The notes beneath the pieces are model-generated. The model did not search any database. It was not told the DNA's origin and saw only the letters and a list, made by a program, of their open reading frames with translations. From contig CAIUOU010000107.1 of assembly GCA_903900845.1 (NCBI GenBank), positions 1 to 56,463 of the forward strand: a DNA stretch of 56,463 bases, read 5' to 3'. Shown piece by piece: positions 35,930 to 44,924 of the stretch (the stretch's first letter is position 1; each line of letters begins with the position of its first letter). This stretch comes from an uncultured Opitutia bacterium. GTDB lineage: Bacteria; Verrucomicrobiota; Verrucomicrobiia; Opitutales; Opitutaceae. The position numbers and the translations under genes are program-made.

Positions 35930-36238
35930 TCAGTTCCGCAGCGTGTTGAGTCCGTCGAGCTGCACGGTCCGACGGCGGCGGAACAACGCGACAATGAGCG
36001 CCAAGCCGACGGCGACCTCGGCCGCGGCCACCGTGAGGATGAAGAACACGAGGACGTTGCCGTCCATCGTCCCGTTGTGGCGCGAGAACGCGACCAGCGC
36101 GAGCGTCGCGGCGACGAGCATCAGCTCCAGGCACATGAAGACCACGAGGGTGTTGCGCCGGATGAGCACGCCCAGCAGACCGATGGCGAAGAGCAACACA
36201 CTCACGGCCACGTAGGCGTTGAGGGAGGCGGAGATCAT
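35930..36238 (-). CDS. nuoK: NADH-quinone oxidoreductase subunit K
   Basis: The protein has 102 residues and three membrane helices. The signature [21 protein letters not shown] holds the conserved Glu in helix 2, and a second acidic residue lies in [18 protein letters not shown]. It overlaps the nuoJ stop (ATGA at 36235-36238). A good GGAGG lies 7 nt upstream of the ATG, which is unusual for this window. Confidence 0.96.
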   Translation of the reverse strand: MISASLNAYVAVSVLLFAIGLLGVLIRRNTLVVFMCLELMLVAATLALVAFSRHNGTMDGNVLVFFILTVAAAEVAVGLALIVALFRRRRTVQLDGLNTLRN

Positions 36239-36753
36239 GCGGCATCCTCCGGGCCGTCAGGCCGGCGGCTCAGCACGATCACGCCGATCATGGCGATGAG
36301 GAGCAGGAATCCCAGGACCTGCACGGGCAGCAGGTAGGTGGTGAAGAGCTGGTGGGCGTAGGGTTTGAGGGCGGCACCGACCGCGGTGGTGGCCGCGCGG
36401 CCCTCGGGCAGGCGGCCGCGCACAAGGAATGACGCCACGCCGCCCAGCACGAGTCCGGTGGCGATCACGCGCGCGGCGAGCGGCAACCGGTGCAGGACAG
36501 GACGGCTGTCGCCGCGGGCGTCGAGCAGCATGATGATGAAGAGGAAGAGGGCGACGACCGCGCCCGCATAGACCAGCAGCAGGAGAAACGCCAACAGGTA
36601 GGCGTCGAGCGCCACGAACAGGCCGGAAACGCCGACGAGCGACAGAAGCAGGCAGAGGGCGGCGTTGACGGCGTTGCGGTTCAGGACGACGCCGGCCGCG
36701 CTCACCACCGTGAGCAGCGCGAACGCGTTGAAGAGGATCTGGCCGGTGCCCAT
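36235..36753 (-). CDS. nuoJ: NADH-quinone oxidoreductase subunit J
   Basis: The 172-residue protein has about five membrane helices, as usual. Typical segments are [23 protein letters not shown] at about 24-46, [24 protein letters not shown] at about 54-77 with the pi-bulge helix region, and a last helix [21 protein letters not shown]. It lies between nuoI (4-bp gap) and nuoK (4-bp overlap). Confidence 0.95.
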   Translation of the reverse strand: MGTGQILFNAFALLTVVSAAGVVLNRNAVNAALCLLLSLVGVSGLFVALDAYLLAFLLLLVYAGAVVALFLFIIMLLDARGDSRPVLHRLPLAARVIATGLVLGGVASFLVRGRLPEGRAATTAVGAALKPYAHQLFTTYLLPVQVLGFLLLIAMIGVIVLSRRPDGPEDAA

Positions 36754-36757
36754 GGTC

Positions 36758-37300
36758 TCAGTGGTGGCCCCCGCCGCTCTCCTCCGCGGCCTTCTTGCGG
36801 TCCCACTTGAAATGCTCGTCGGGCAACGTGCCTCCCAGCTCGTAGAGCCGGGCCTTGTTGTTCACCATCTCCTCGCGGGAATAACCGGTCATCGAGTACT
36901 GAGACTGGAGCCAGATCGCCTCCTCGGGACAGACCTCCTGGCACATGCCGCAATAGATGCACCGGAGCATGTCGATCTCGAACTCGCGGGGCGCCTTCTC
37001 AACGTGCGCATGGGGGGCGTCCTCGGCGATGCCGCCGGGCGTGATGCGGATCGCCTTGGGCGGGCAGACGAACTCGCACAACTGGCAGGAAACGCACTTC
37101 TCGCGGCCGTTCGGATCCTTCACCAGCGTGGGCACACCACGGTAGCCGGGAGGCACCGCGGGCCGCTGCTCGGGATACTCGAGCGTGGTCTTCGGGCGCA
37201 CCAGGTGCCGCCACGTGGTGCGAAGGCCCTCCGCGATCTGCGGCAGGTAGGTACGCTCGGCGAAGGTGAGCGGTTTACGTTCGAGAGGGACGACGGCCAT
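36758..37300 (-). CDS. nuoI: NADH-quinone oxidoreductase subunit I
   Basis: This is a 180-residue ferredoxin-like subunit that carries two 4Fe-4S clusters between NuoG and the quinone site. The cluster motifs are CVSCQLCEFVCPP and CIYCGMCQEVCPE, each with C-x2-C-x2-C-x3-C, at about 73-85 and 114-126. The N-terminus (GLRTTWRHLVRPKTTLEYPEQ) fits the family. Gap to nuoH is 21 bp. Confidence 0.97.
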   Translation of the reverse strand: MAVVPLERKPLTFAERTYLPQIAEGLRTTWRHLVRPKTTLEYPEQRPAVPPGYRGVPTLVKDPNGREKCVSCQLCEFVCPPKAIRITPGGIAEDAPHAHVEKAPREFEIDMLRCIYCGMCQEVCPEEAIWLQSQYSMTGYSREEMVNNKARLYELGGTLPDEHFKWDRKKAAEESGGGHH

Positions 37301-37321
37301 GGCGCGGGGAAATCCTGACGG

Positions 37322-38485
37322 CTACCGGGTTTGAATGACGGCGATCGCGGCCGCGTAGAAGACCAGATTGGCGACCGAGAGCGGCAGCAGCTTCCGCCAG
37401 CCGATCTCCATCACCTGGTCGTAGCGGAAGCGCGGGACGGTCCAGCGCACCCACATGAAGAAGAAGATCAAAGCGATCACCTTCCCGAGGAAGATACCGA
37501 TCGAGAGCAGCCCCACGAAGAGCGGATGCGAGAGCAGCGGATGGAGCGGTGCGAGCCAGCCGACCAGCGTGGCGAGCGGCACCCAGGGCAGCGGATTCCA
37601 GCCGCCAAGGAAGAGTAGCGTGAAGACACCGGATCCGATCAGCATGTGCGCGTACTCGGCGACGAAGAAGAGACCCCACTTGAACGCGCCGTACTCGGTG
37701 TGGAAACCGCCCACGAGATCCGACTCGCCTTCCGCCATATCAAAGGGATGGCGGTTGGTCTCGGCGAACAGCGCGATGAGGAAGACCAGCGCCGAAACCG
37801 GCATGAGAAACGCGAACCACATCCCGCCCCAGAAACCGGGCAGGCTCTGGAACTCGACCGCGCGCGCGAGGCTCATCGTGCCCGGAGTGCCGGGAGCATT
37901 GATCCAGAGGAAGACCGGCAGCACCGACATCGTCAGGGAGAGTTCGTAGGAGATCAGCTGCGCCGAGGCGCGCACGCCGCCGAGGAACGGGTACTTCGAA
38001 TTGGACGCCCAACCCGCGAGGATCAGGGAGTAGACGCCCAGCGAACCGACGGCGAAAACGGCGATCAACCCGATGTCCACGTTCGCCAAGCCGAGGGGCA
38101 CCACGCGCCCGGCCGCGTCGAGGTAGGCGCCGAACGGCACCGTCGTCACCGTCGTGAGCGCGGGCATCATGGCGACGACGGGCGCCAGCACGAAGTAGAA
38201 CTTGTTCACGTGCCCGGGCAGGGCGTCCTCCTTGAACAGCATCTTGCCACCGTCGGCCAGCACGTGGAAGAGCCCCAGCCGCTGCAGGAACGGACCGATG
38301 ACCGGGATCCAGGAGACCCAGGGTACGATCGCCCGGTTCGGCCCCGGGCGACCCTGGATCCACGCCGAGACCTTGCGCTCCGCCATGGAGCAGATCCCGC
38401 CGATCGGGAATATGACCATGATGACGGCGAGCCCCTTGAGCACGCCCTGCGCCACCGGGTGCAGGCTGAGATAGAGGTCGATCAT
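37322..38485 (-). CDS. nuoH: NADH-quinone oxidoreductase subunit H
   Basis: This 387-residue membrane subunit forms the quinone chamber. Signatures are MAERKVSAWIQGRPGPNRA at about 34-52, NKFYFVLAPVVAM, and FAETNRHPFDMAEGESDLVGGFHTEYG at about 240-266 with the conserved Glu cluster. Length and helices (about eight) are normal. It starts 1 bp after the stop of the small membrane protein between nuoG and nuoH. Confidence 0.97.
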   Translation of the reverse strand: MIDLYLSLHPVAQGVLKGLAVIMVIFPIGGICSMAERKVSAWIQGRPGPNRAIVPWVSWIPVIGPFLQRLGLFHVLADGGKMLFKEDALPGHVNKFYFVLAPVVAMMPALTTVTTVPFGAYLDAAGRVVPLGLANVDIGLIAVFAVGSLGVYSLILAGWASNSKYPFLGGVRASAQLISYELSLTMSVLPVFLWINAPGTPGTMSLARAVEFQSLPGFWGGMWFAFLMPVSALVFLIALFAETNRHPFDMAEGESDLVGGFHTEYGAFKWGLFFVAEYAHMLIGSGVFTLLFLGGWNPLPWVPLATLVGWLAPLHPLLSHPLFVGLLSIGIFLGKVIALIFFFMWVRWTVPRFRYDQVMEIGWRKLLPLSVANLVFYAAAIAVIQTR

Positions 38486-38486
38486 C

Positions 38487-38708
38487 TCAAAACAACATGG
38501 CGAGGCAGAGCAGCGCGCCGACGCCGCCCACCACGGCCCCCGCGATCCGCATTTTCCGGTTTTCCTCGGCGAGGGCCACTTGCTCGCGCTGCTGGGCCTT
38601 GGTCGGGTTTACGGTATCCTTGCCCGGCTTGCGCAAGGTCAGCGCAAACAGGCCGGCGCCCATGAGTATGAAACCAAGTCCGATGGCGAAGAAGGCGGGG
38701 GTGCGCAT
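38487..38708 (-). CDS. Small two-helix membrane protein inside the nuo operon
   Basis: The protein has 73 residues: a first helix (about 5-25, FFAIGLGFILMGAGLFALTL), a charged linker with KPGKDTVNPTKAQQREQ, and a second helix (about 53-73). It lies between nuoG (3-bp gap) and nuoH (1-bp gap), so it is surely co-expressed with complex I. It matches none of the 14 Nuo subunits; in particular it is not NuoA, which has three helices and about 120 residues. It could be an accessory or assembly factor, which is inference from position only. Confidence 0.7.
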   Translation of the reverse strand: MRTPAFFAIGLGFILMGAGLFALTLRKPGKDTVNPTKAQQREQVALAEENRKMRIAGAVVGGVGALLCLAMLF

Positions 38709-38711
38709 GGG

Positions 38712-40403
38712 TCAGGTTTTGGCGGCGGGCTTGTAGTGCAGCGTCTCGCCTTCGACGAAAGGCAGCGACGCGTATGGGGTTGAGTCGAGCACGAGACCAG
38801 CGTCCGGCACACCGGCGAAGGCGACCTCGCGCAGCGCGGGCACCGCCGCGGCGAGTTCGCGCCACACCGCGTGGAGTTCCGCGGGCGCCGAGCAGTTGGC
38901 CGCGCCGGCCAGCCGCGACAGGGCCGCGAGGTCGTCCATCGCGCCCGCCGGACCCGGCACGGCCTTATGAAAACGCTGCAGCCGGAACTGCTGGTTCACG
39001 AAACAGCCGCTCTTCTCGAAGACGGTGAGCGTGGGGAAAGAAACGCGCGCCGCCGCACTGGTGGCGTTGGCGTGCGTGCCGAGGTAAACCACCGCGACCT
39101 TCCCGAGCTGGGCGGCGCTGAGGCCGGCGGCGGCGAGATCCTCTCCCACGGACACGACCGCGCGAACCTTGCCAGCGTCGATCGCGGCCGCCAAGGCCTC
39201 GAGACGCGAGGAGGGCAGCGCGGAGATGAGACCGGAGACAAGGGCGCCGCGGACATTCGGATTGCGATCGGCCGAGACCAGCAGGCCGTCCCCAGCTCCC
39301 GTGCGGCTGACCAAATGAGCGGCCGCGCCGAGCGACTCGGCGAGGCGGCGGGTGAGAAATTGCTCCTCGACCGAGGAACGCCCGGAACCGACGACCGCGA
39401 TCGCGCCCGCAGACTCGCGGAGGATGGCGCCGGCGGCGAGGACCGCGGAGTCCAATGTGGCCTCGGCGGAGCCGATGCGGCAGGCGGTCAGACGATCGGC
39501 GGCGCGCACCGCTTTGTAGAGCTCGCGGCCGCTGTCGGCCATCCAGGCATCGTTTACCGCGTCGTTCTGCCGCGGTGTGATGCGGTGAATGACGCCCTCG
39601 CGGGACCAGACCACGGTGTTGGCGCCGACGCTGGACTCGGTGTCGATGCTGTTCGTCTGCTTGAGGAACCAGACGCGCATCTTGAACCGGAAGTCGGTGC
39701 TGGTGAGCGCGCCGACCGGGCAGATGTCGACCGTGTTGAGCGAGTAGTTGTTGGCGAGCTCGCGGCCCGGGTAGCAGGTGAGCGTCGAGTAGCTGCCGCG
39801 GTCGACGAACCCGAGGACGTCGTCCTTGGCGATCTCCTTGCTGAAACGGATGCAGCGCGAGCAGAGGATGCAGCGCTCGTCGTCGAGCGTGACGCGCGGC
39901 CCGAGACGGGTGCGCTTCGGCTTCACGTTTTTCTCCTCGACGTAGCGCGAGTAGCCGCGGCCGTAGCCGGTGGCCTGCTCCTGCAGCTTGCACTCGCCCG
40001 CTTGGTCGCAGATCGGGCAGTCGAGCGGGTGGTTGACGAGGAGGAACTCCATCACGCCCTCGCGGCAGTCCTTGATCTGCGGCGTCTGGGTGCGGACGTG
40101 GAGACCAGGGGACGCGTTGGTCGCGCAGCCGATTTGGGGACGGGGGATCCAATTGATCCGCTGCTTACCGGTCGCCGGATCCATGATCGGCGCCTTGGAC
40201 GCAGGATCGACCGCGGGCATGCCGATCTCGACGAGACACATGCGGCAATTGCCGGAGATCGAGAGCTTCGGATGGTAGCAGTAGTAAGGTACGTCGACGC
40301 CGACCAGGCGCGCCGCCTCGATGACGTTGGTGCCCTTGGGCACGGAGATATCCCGGCCGTCGACGTTGACGGTGATGAGGTCGGGTTTCGGCGCGGCGAT
40401 CAT
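38712..40403 (-). CDS. nuoG: NADH-quinone oxidoreductase subunit G, short form
   Basis: The start at 40403 (MIAAPKPDLITVNVDG) gives 563 residues; upstream open frame is nuoF shadow. Cluster ligands are YYCYHPKLSISGNCRMC (2Fe-2S), LDCPICDQAGECKLQ with the preceding His-containing segment, and CILCSRCIRFSKE (4Fe-4S) with a later CPVGAL. The C-terminal molybdopterin-oxidoreductase-like part is shorter than in many NuoG proteins (often 650-900 residues) and ends near YLGTHANATS and NQQFRLQRF. It passes electrons from NuoF to NuoI. Confidence 0.94.
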   Translation of the reverse strand: MIAAPKPDLITVNVDGRDISVPKGTNVIEAARLVGVDVPYYCYHPKLSISGNCRMCLVEIGMPAVDPASKAPIMDPATGKQRINWIPRPQIGCATNASPGLHVRTQTPQIKDCREGVMEFLLVNHPLDCPICDQAGECKLQEQATGYGRGYSRYVEEKNVKPKRTRLGPRVTLDDERCILCSRCIRFSKEIAKDDVLGFVDRGSYSTLTCYPGRELANNYSLNTVDICPVGALTSTDFRFKMRVWFLKQTNSIDTESSVGANTVVWSREGVIHRITPRQNDAVNDAWMADSGRELYKAVRAADRLTACRIGSAEATLDSAVLAAGAILRESAGAIAVVGSGRSSVEEQFLTRRLAESLGAAAHLVSRTGAGDGLLVSADRNPNVRGALVSGLISALPSSRLEALAAAIDAGKVRAVVSVGEDLAAAGLSAAQLGKVAVVYLGTHANATSAAARVSFPTLTVFEKSGCFVNQQFRLQRFHKAVPGPAGAMDDLAALSRLAGAANCSAPAELHAVWRELAAAVPALREVAFAGVPDAGLVLDSTPYASLPFVEGETLHYKPAAKT

Positions 40404-40425
40404 CGAGGTGGGATCGGAAAAAGGT

Positions 40426-41778
40426 TCAGGCCAGCTCGGCGGCGCCCTCGGGGCGCGGGGCCCGCTTCGCCGCGGGATAGGCGGTGAACTCGTCGCCGAA
40501 CTTGGCGACGAAGCTCTGCGTCGGCCACGAGCAGGCCTCGCCGAAGGCGCAGATGGTGCGGCCGGCGATCTGGTCGGCGACGCTGCGCAGGAGCGCGCCA
40601 TCCTCGGCGCGCGCGTCACCATGCACCATGCGGGAGGTGATGCGCTTCATCCACAACGAGCCCTCGCGGCAGGGCGTGCACTGGCCGCAGCTCTCGTGGG
40701 CGTAGAACGCGTTGATATTGGCGAGGGCCTCGACCATGTTGACGGAGTCGTCCATCACGATGACCCCGCCGGAGCCTCCCATGGTCCCACAGGCGGCCAT
40801 GGTGTCGAAATCCATCGGCAGATCCTCGACCGCGAGCGTGCGCGACGAGCCGTCCTTGTTCTTCAGCGTGAAACTCTCGCCCCAGCGGAGGATCTTGGCG
40901 GAGGAGCCGCCGGGGATGACGGCCTTGAACTTGCGCCCGGGCAGCGGCCCGCCGCAAACCTCGTGGAGCAGCTGGCCGAGGGTGATACGGCCCACCTCGT
41001 ACTCGTAGTAACCCGGTCGCTGGACGTGGCCGCTCACGCAGAGGATGCGGGTGCCGGTGTTGTTCGGGGTGCCGATCTGGGCGAAGGCCTCGCCGCCAAC
41101 CTCAACGATGTACTTCACGTGGCAGAGGGTCTCCACGTTGTTCACGATCGTCGGGCACTGGTAGAGACCGAGCACGGCCGGGAAATACGGCGGCTTGATG
41201 CGCGGGTAAGGGCGCTTGCCCTCGAGCGACTCGATCAGTCCGGTCTCCTCTCCGCAGATGTAGGCGCCGGCGCCGCGGTGGACGTAGATCTCGCAGCCGT
41301 AGCCCGAGCCGAGGATGTTGGGCCCCACCAAGCCGGCAGCGCGCGCCTCGGCGATCGCCTCCTCCAGAATGCGGGCGCCGTGCGGAAACTCGCCGCGGAT
41401 GTAGATGTAAGCCTGCTTAACGTTGTTCGCCCAGCAGGAGATCATGATCCCCTCGATCAGCTGGTGCGGATCCTGATGGATGATGTAGCGGTCCTTGAAC
41501 GTGCCAGGCTCGGACTCGTCGGCGTTCACGACCAGGTAGATCGGCTTGCCGCTCTTGCGGTCGACCAAGCTCCACTTGAGGCCGCAGCCGAAGCCGGCGC
41601 CGCCGCGCCCGCGCAGGCCGGATTTCTTGACCTCGTCGATGATGGCGGCCGGGGCCATGGCGAGCGCCTTGCGCAACGTGGTGTACCCGCCGTTCCGCTG
41701 GTAGCACGCGAGGTCACGCGAGTAGCCGGGCTCGTCGATGTGGCGGAAAATGATGCGGCGCTCAGCGGGTGCGGGCAT
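40426..41778 (-). CDS. nuoF: NADH-quinone oxidoreductase subunit F
   Basis: This subunit binds NADH and FMN. The start is placed at the second ATG (41778), 8 nt after AAGGAG; the ATG at 41784 would leave only 2 nt. It has 450 residues. Signatures are GLRGRGGAGFGCGLKW, VNADESEPGTFKDR (FMN/NADH), GAGAYICGEETGLIESLEG, and the N3 cluster ligands in ESCGQCTPCREG with a later Cys in ICAFGEAC. All ligands are present. Confidence 0.97.
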   Translation of the reverse strand: MPAPAERRIIFRHIDEPGYSRDLACYQRNGGYTTLRKALAMAPAAIIDEVKKSGLRGRGGAGFGCGLKWSLVDRKSGKPIYLVVNADESEPGTFKDRYIIHQDPHQLIEGIMISCWANNVKQAYIYIRGEFPHGARILEEAIAEARAAGLVGPNILGSGYGCEIYVHRGAGAYICGEETGLIESLEGKRPYPRIKPPYFPAVLGLYQCPTIVNNVETLCHVKYIVEVGGEAFAQIGTPNNTGTRILCVSGHVQRPGYYEYEVGRITLGQLLHEVCGGPLPGRKFKAVIPGGSSAKILRWGESFTLKNKDGSSRTLAVEDLPMDFDTMAACGTMGGSGGVIVMDDSVNMVEALANINAFYAHESCGQCTPCREGSLWMKRITSRMVHGDARAEDGALLRSVADQIAGRTICAFGEACSWPTQSFVAKFGDEFTAYPAAKRAPRPEGAAELA

Positions 41779-41786
41779 GGTCATTG

Positions 41787-41792
41787 CTCCTT
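41787..41792 (-). promoter_or_regulatory. Shine-Dalgarno of nuoF
   Basis: AAGGAG on the minus strand lies 8 nt upstream of the ATG at 41778 and 2 nt upstream of the ATG at 41784, favouring the downstream start. Clear Shine-Dalgarno sequences are rare in this window. Confidence 0.7.
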
Positions 41793-41800
41793 GCTTGGGC

Positions 41801-42289
41801 TCAGCCGCGGCGGGCCGCCTCGGCCTTGATCCCGTCGCTCAGCCCCCGGGCCGCGGCGGGGTCGACATTCTCGTGCAGCTCGTCGTCGATCATCACGATC
41901 GGCGCAGTGCCGCAGCTCGCGAGGCACTCGACGAACTCGATCGTGACCTCGCCGTCGGGCGAAACCTCGCCGCGCTTCGTGCTGAACTCCTTCTCGAACG
42001 TCGCGCAGGTGCCGTACGCGCCGCGCAGGGCGCAGGAGAGCGTGCGGCAGACCTTGATGTGGCGGCGCCCGATCGGGTGCTGCCGGAACATCGGGTAGAA
42101 GGTCACGACCTCCTGCACGTTGATCGGCTGCAGCTCGAGCTTGGCGGCGACCCACTGCACCGCCTCGGGCGGCAGGTGGCCGATGTCCTCCTGGATTGCG
42201 TGCAGCAGCATGAGCACGGCGCTGCGCTTCACCGGGTAATGGGTGATCACCTCGTCGATCCGCCGCAGGGTCTCGGGCTTGAGGTTCAT
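41801..42289 (-). CDS. nuoE: NADH-quinone oxidoreductase subunit E
   Basis: This 162-residue thioredoxin-fold subunit carries the 2Fe-2S cluster N1a. The ligands are in CRTLSCALRG (first Cys of the site about 81, with Cys at the next motif) and ECLASCGTAP. The N-terminal ETLRRIDEVITHYPVKRSAVLMLLHAIQED helix region is typical. It sits between nuoD (25-bp gap) and nuoF. Confidence 0.95.
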   Translation of the reverse strand: MNLKPETLRRIDEVITHYPVKRSAVLMLLHAIQEDIGHLPPEAVQWVAAKLELQPINVQEVVTFYPMFRQHPIGRRHIKVCRTLSCALRGAYGTCATFEKEFSTKRGEVSPDGEVTIEFVECLASCGTAPIVMIDDELHENVDPAAARGLSDGIKAEAARRG

Positions 42290-42314
42290 CGCGGGTGGGT
42301 AGCCGGGGTGGTGT

Positions 42315-43559
42315 TCAGCGGTCGCATTCGCCCATGACGAAGTCGAGGGAACCGAGGACGGCGACGACGTCGGAAATCAGGCAGCCCGTGCAGACCTTGG
42401 GAACGATCGAGAGGTTGCAGAAGGAAGGGGAACGGATCTTCAGGCGGTACGGCACTCCCCCGCCCTTGCTCACGATGTAGAAGCCGAGCACGCCCTTGGG
42501 ATTCTCCGCCTCAAAGTAGACCTCGCCGGCCGGGATCTGCGGGCCCTCGGTCACGATCATGAAATTCTGGATGAGCTCCTCCATCGAGGTGAGCACCTTG
42601 TCCTTCGGCGGCGCGAAAATCCGGCGCGCATCGGTGGCATGCCACGCCCCCTCGGGGAAACGCGCGATCACCTGACGGATGATCCGCACCGACTGCCGCA
42701 TCTCCTCGCCGCGGACAAGGTAGCGGTCGTAACAGTCCCCGGAGGTGCCCACCGGCACGTCGAACTCGTAATTCTCATAGCCCGAGTAAGGCTTGTCCTT
42801 CCGCAGGTCGAGACCGACGCCGCTACCCCGGAGATTCGGACCCGTGAGACCGTAGGCGAGCGCATCGGCCTTGCTGATGACACCGACGCCGACCGTGCGG
42901 TCCATGAAGATCTTGTTCCGCGTGAGCAGCCGCAGGGTTTCCTCCAGGATCGGCAGGAACTGGTCGCAGAAAGCACCGACGCGGCCCAGCCAGCCCTCGG
43001 GGATGTCGCGCGTGACGCCGCCGATGCGGGTGTAACTCGTGGTGAAGCGCGCGCCGGTGAGTTCCTCGAACAGCTTGTAGAGCTTCTCGCGCTCCTCGAG
43101 CGAGTAGAGCAGCACGGTCCAGGCGCCGACATCGAGGCCGAAGGCGCCCAGACCCATCAAATGGGCGGAGATGCGCGCCATCTCAGCGGTGATCACGCGG
43201 ATCGCCTCGCAACGCGGCGGCACCTTCACGCCCGCGAGCCGCTCAACCGCGATGGCGTAGGCCATGTTGTTCGCCAGCGGGGCAAGGTAATCCAACCGGT
43301 CCGTGTACGGCACGAACTGGTTGTAAGTCATGTTCTCGGCGATCTTCTCGTCGCCTCGGTGCAGGTAGCCGATGACGGGATCCGCCTTGGTCACCGTCTC
43401 GCCGTCGATCTCCAGCTGCAGCCGAAGCACGCCGTGGGTCGAGGGGTGCGAGGGACCCATCGAGAGCGACATCTTCTCGGGCTGGAACTCGTCCGGCACC
43501 GTGGCGGCGCCAGCGGCGAGCCGCGCCGCGCTGTCGGGAAAGGTATGTTCGGCGGCCAT
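42315..43559 (-). CDS. nuoD: NADH-quinone oxidoreductase subunit D
   Basis: This 414-residue quinone-site subunit is homologous to the large subunit of NiFe hydrogenases. Signatures are LSMGPSHPSTHGVLRLQLEIDGE at about 31-53 with the quinone-site His, IGYLHRGDEKIAENMTYNQFVPYTDRLDYL at about 63-92, and the C-terminal CGCL-type segment VCTGCLISDVVAVLGSLDFVMGECDR. It is separate from nuoC here, not fused. The gap to nuoC is 2 bp. Confidence 0.97.
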   Translation of the reverse strand: MAAEHTFPDSAARLAAGAATVPDEFQPEKMSLSMGPSHPSTHGVLRLQLEIDGETVTKADPVIGYLHRGDEKIAENMTYNQFVPYTDRLDYLAPLANNMAYAIAVERLAGVKVPPRCEAIRVITAEMARISAHLMGLGAFGLDVGAWTVLLYSLEEREKLYKLFEELTGARFTTSYTRIGGVTRDIPEGWLGRVGAFCDQFLPILEETLRLLTRNKIFMDRTVGVGVISKADALAYGLTGPNLRGSGVGLDLRKDKPYSGYENYEFDVPVGTSGDCYDRYLVRGEEMRQSVRIIRQVIARFPEGAWHATDARRIFAPPKDKVLTSMEELIQNFMIVTEGPQIPAGEVYFEAENPKGVLGFYIVSKGGGVPYRLKIRSPSFCNLSIVPKVCTGCLISDVVAVLGSLDFVMGECDR

Positions 43560-43561
43560 CG

Positions 43562-44212
43562 TTATTCCTTCACCTGCCGCAGCGGCGTCTGGTCCGGCCG
43601 GGCGACGCGGTCGCTCCAGCTCTCGTCCTTGGCGCGAGGCTCGGCCTCGGAGAGGTTGATCTCACCGCTCGCGGCGACGAACGGTCCACCCGCCATCGGC
43701 GCGGCGACGACCTTGGTACCGGTCTCCTCGACGACGTCCGCGCCGGGCAGTTCGGTCTCGATGCCGGCCAGCGGGAAATCCTTCCGCAACGGATGGTACG
43801 GGTAACCCTCCCACATCAGGATGCGGCGCAAGTCCGGGTGCCCCTCAAAGCGGATACCGAACATATCGTAGCACTCGCGCTCGTGCCAGTTGGCGCCCGG
43901 CCAAAGGGACGTGACGCTCGGCGCGACCGGAGCCTCATCGTTACCGCCGCAAGGAGCGGCAACGCGGACGTAAGAGCCGGACCGGGTGGTCGAAAGCAGA
44001 TGGTAAACGACCGTGAACCGCGGATTCGCCCCCTCGGCCCAGTCGATCGCGGTAACATCCATCAGCAGGTCGAACCCATGCTCGTCCCGCAGGAACTTCA
44101 AGACCGCGACCACATCGGCCAACGGCACGTTCACCGCCGGGTGGTCCGCCGAGGCGCGATCCGCCGCCTGCGGGAAGCGTGAGCGGAGGGCGGCGAGGAA
44201 GTCGGCGGACAT
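43562..44212 (-). CDS. nuoC: NADH-quinone oxidoreductase subunit C
   Basis: The start at 44212 (MSADFLAALRSRFPQ) gives 216 residues; the frame is open over nuoB but as a shadow. Signatures are FDLLMDVTAIDW at about 47-58, RFTVVYHLLST, and ANWHERECYDMFGIRFEGHPDLRRILMWEGYPYHPLRKDFPL at about 117-158. The C-terminal 50 residues extend past the core. A hydrophilic insert CGGNDEAPVAP lies near 89-99. It follows nuoB by 17 bp. Confidence 0.95.
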   Translation of the reverse strand: MSADFLAALRSRFPQAADRASADHPAVNVPLADVVAVLKFLRDEHGFDLLMDVTAIDWAEGANPRFTVVYHLLSTTRSGSYVRVAAPCGGNDEAPVAPSVTSLWPGANWHERECYDMFGIRFEGHPDLRRILMWEGYPYHPLRKDFPLAGIETELPGADVVEETGTKVVAAPMAGGPFVAASGEINLSEAEPRAKDESWSDRVARPDQTPLRQVKE

Positions 44213-44229
44213 ATCGGCTCGGACGGGGC

Positions 44230-44739
44230 TCAGGCGGAGAGCAGCCGACGCGCGGACGGCTCGCGCTGGACCTTGGCCTGCAGCTTCATCAGAGCATCCA
44301 GCAGCGCCTCGGGGCGCGGGGGGCAGCCGCTGACATAGACGTCGACGGGCACGATGCGGTCCACGCCCTGCAGGGTGGCGTAGCTGCGGTACATGCCGCC
44401 CGAGCTTGCGCACGCCCCCATGGCGATGACCCACTTCGGGGAGGCCATCTGGTCGTAGATGCGACGCACCTGGGGCGCCATCTTGTAGGTAACAGTCCCG
44501 GCAACGATCATGCAGTCGGCCTGCCGAGGGGAAAACCGCATCACTTCGGCCCCGAAACGCGCGATGTCGAATCGCGCCCCGCCCACCGCCATCAGCTCGA
44601 TGGCGCAACAAGCGAGCCCCATGGGCATGGGCCACATGGAGTTAGTGCGAATCCAGTTAATGGCGGCATCGGCCCGAGAGACGATCACGCCCCCCTCGAC
44701 CTTGCTGTCATAGCCGTAGTCTGTGCTAGCGGAAACCAT
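44230..44739 (-). CDS. nuoB: NADH-quinone oxidoreductase subunit B
   Basis: This subunit carries the N2 4Fe-4S cluster next to the quinone site. The start at 44739 ([17 protein letters not shown]) gives 169 residues; a TTG 63 bp upstream is in frame but less likely. Cluster ligands are the tandem Cys in [11 protein letters not shown], Cys in [10 protein letters not shown] and Cys in [11 protein letters not shown]. It is the first gene of the visible nuo operon, with no nuoA upstream. No Shine-Dalgarno precedes the ATG. Confidence 0.95.
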   Translation of the reverse strand: MVSASTDYGYDSKVEGGVIVSRADAAINWIRTNSMWPMPMGLACCAIELMAVGGARFDIARFGAEVMRFSPRQADCMIVAGTVTYKMAPQVRRIYDQMASPKWVIAMGACASSGGMYRSYATLQGVDRIVPVDVYVSGCPPRPEALLDALMKLQAKVQREPSARRLLSA

Positions 44740-44924
44740 CAGAGGATACCGGTTTGAGTGAAAAATCTTTCGCAGAGTTGGTTCCGACCCCAGATCGCGC
44801 AAGTCGCTTTTCCGTAAACGTTCATTTTGTAGCGAGAGAGCGGGATGGGCGGGCGGCCGCTAATGCGGCAAACAGGCAAACCGCCCGCATCTCCCCGGAG
44901 CAATCCGCGTGCCGCTCGGAGCGT
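44740..44924. other. 185-bp gap upstream of nuoB
   Basis: No gene fits; it is too short for nuoA. The half next to nuoB (about 44752-44845) is noticeably richer in A and T than its surroundings and probably contains the nuo promoter on the minus strand, but no convincing -35/-10 pair was found. Confidence 0.4.
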
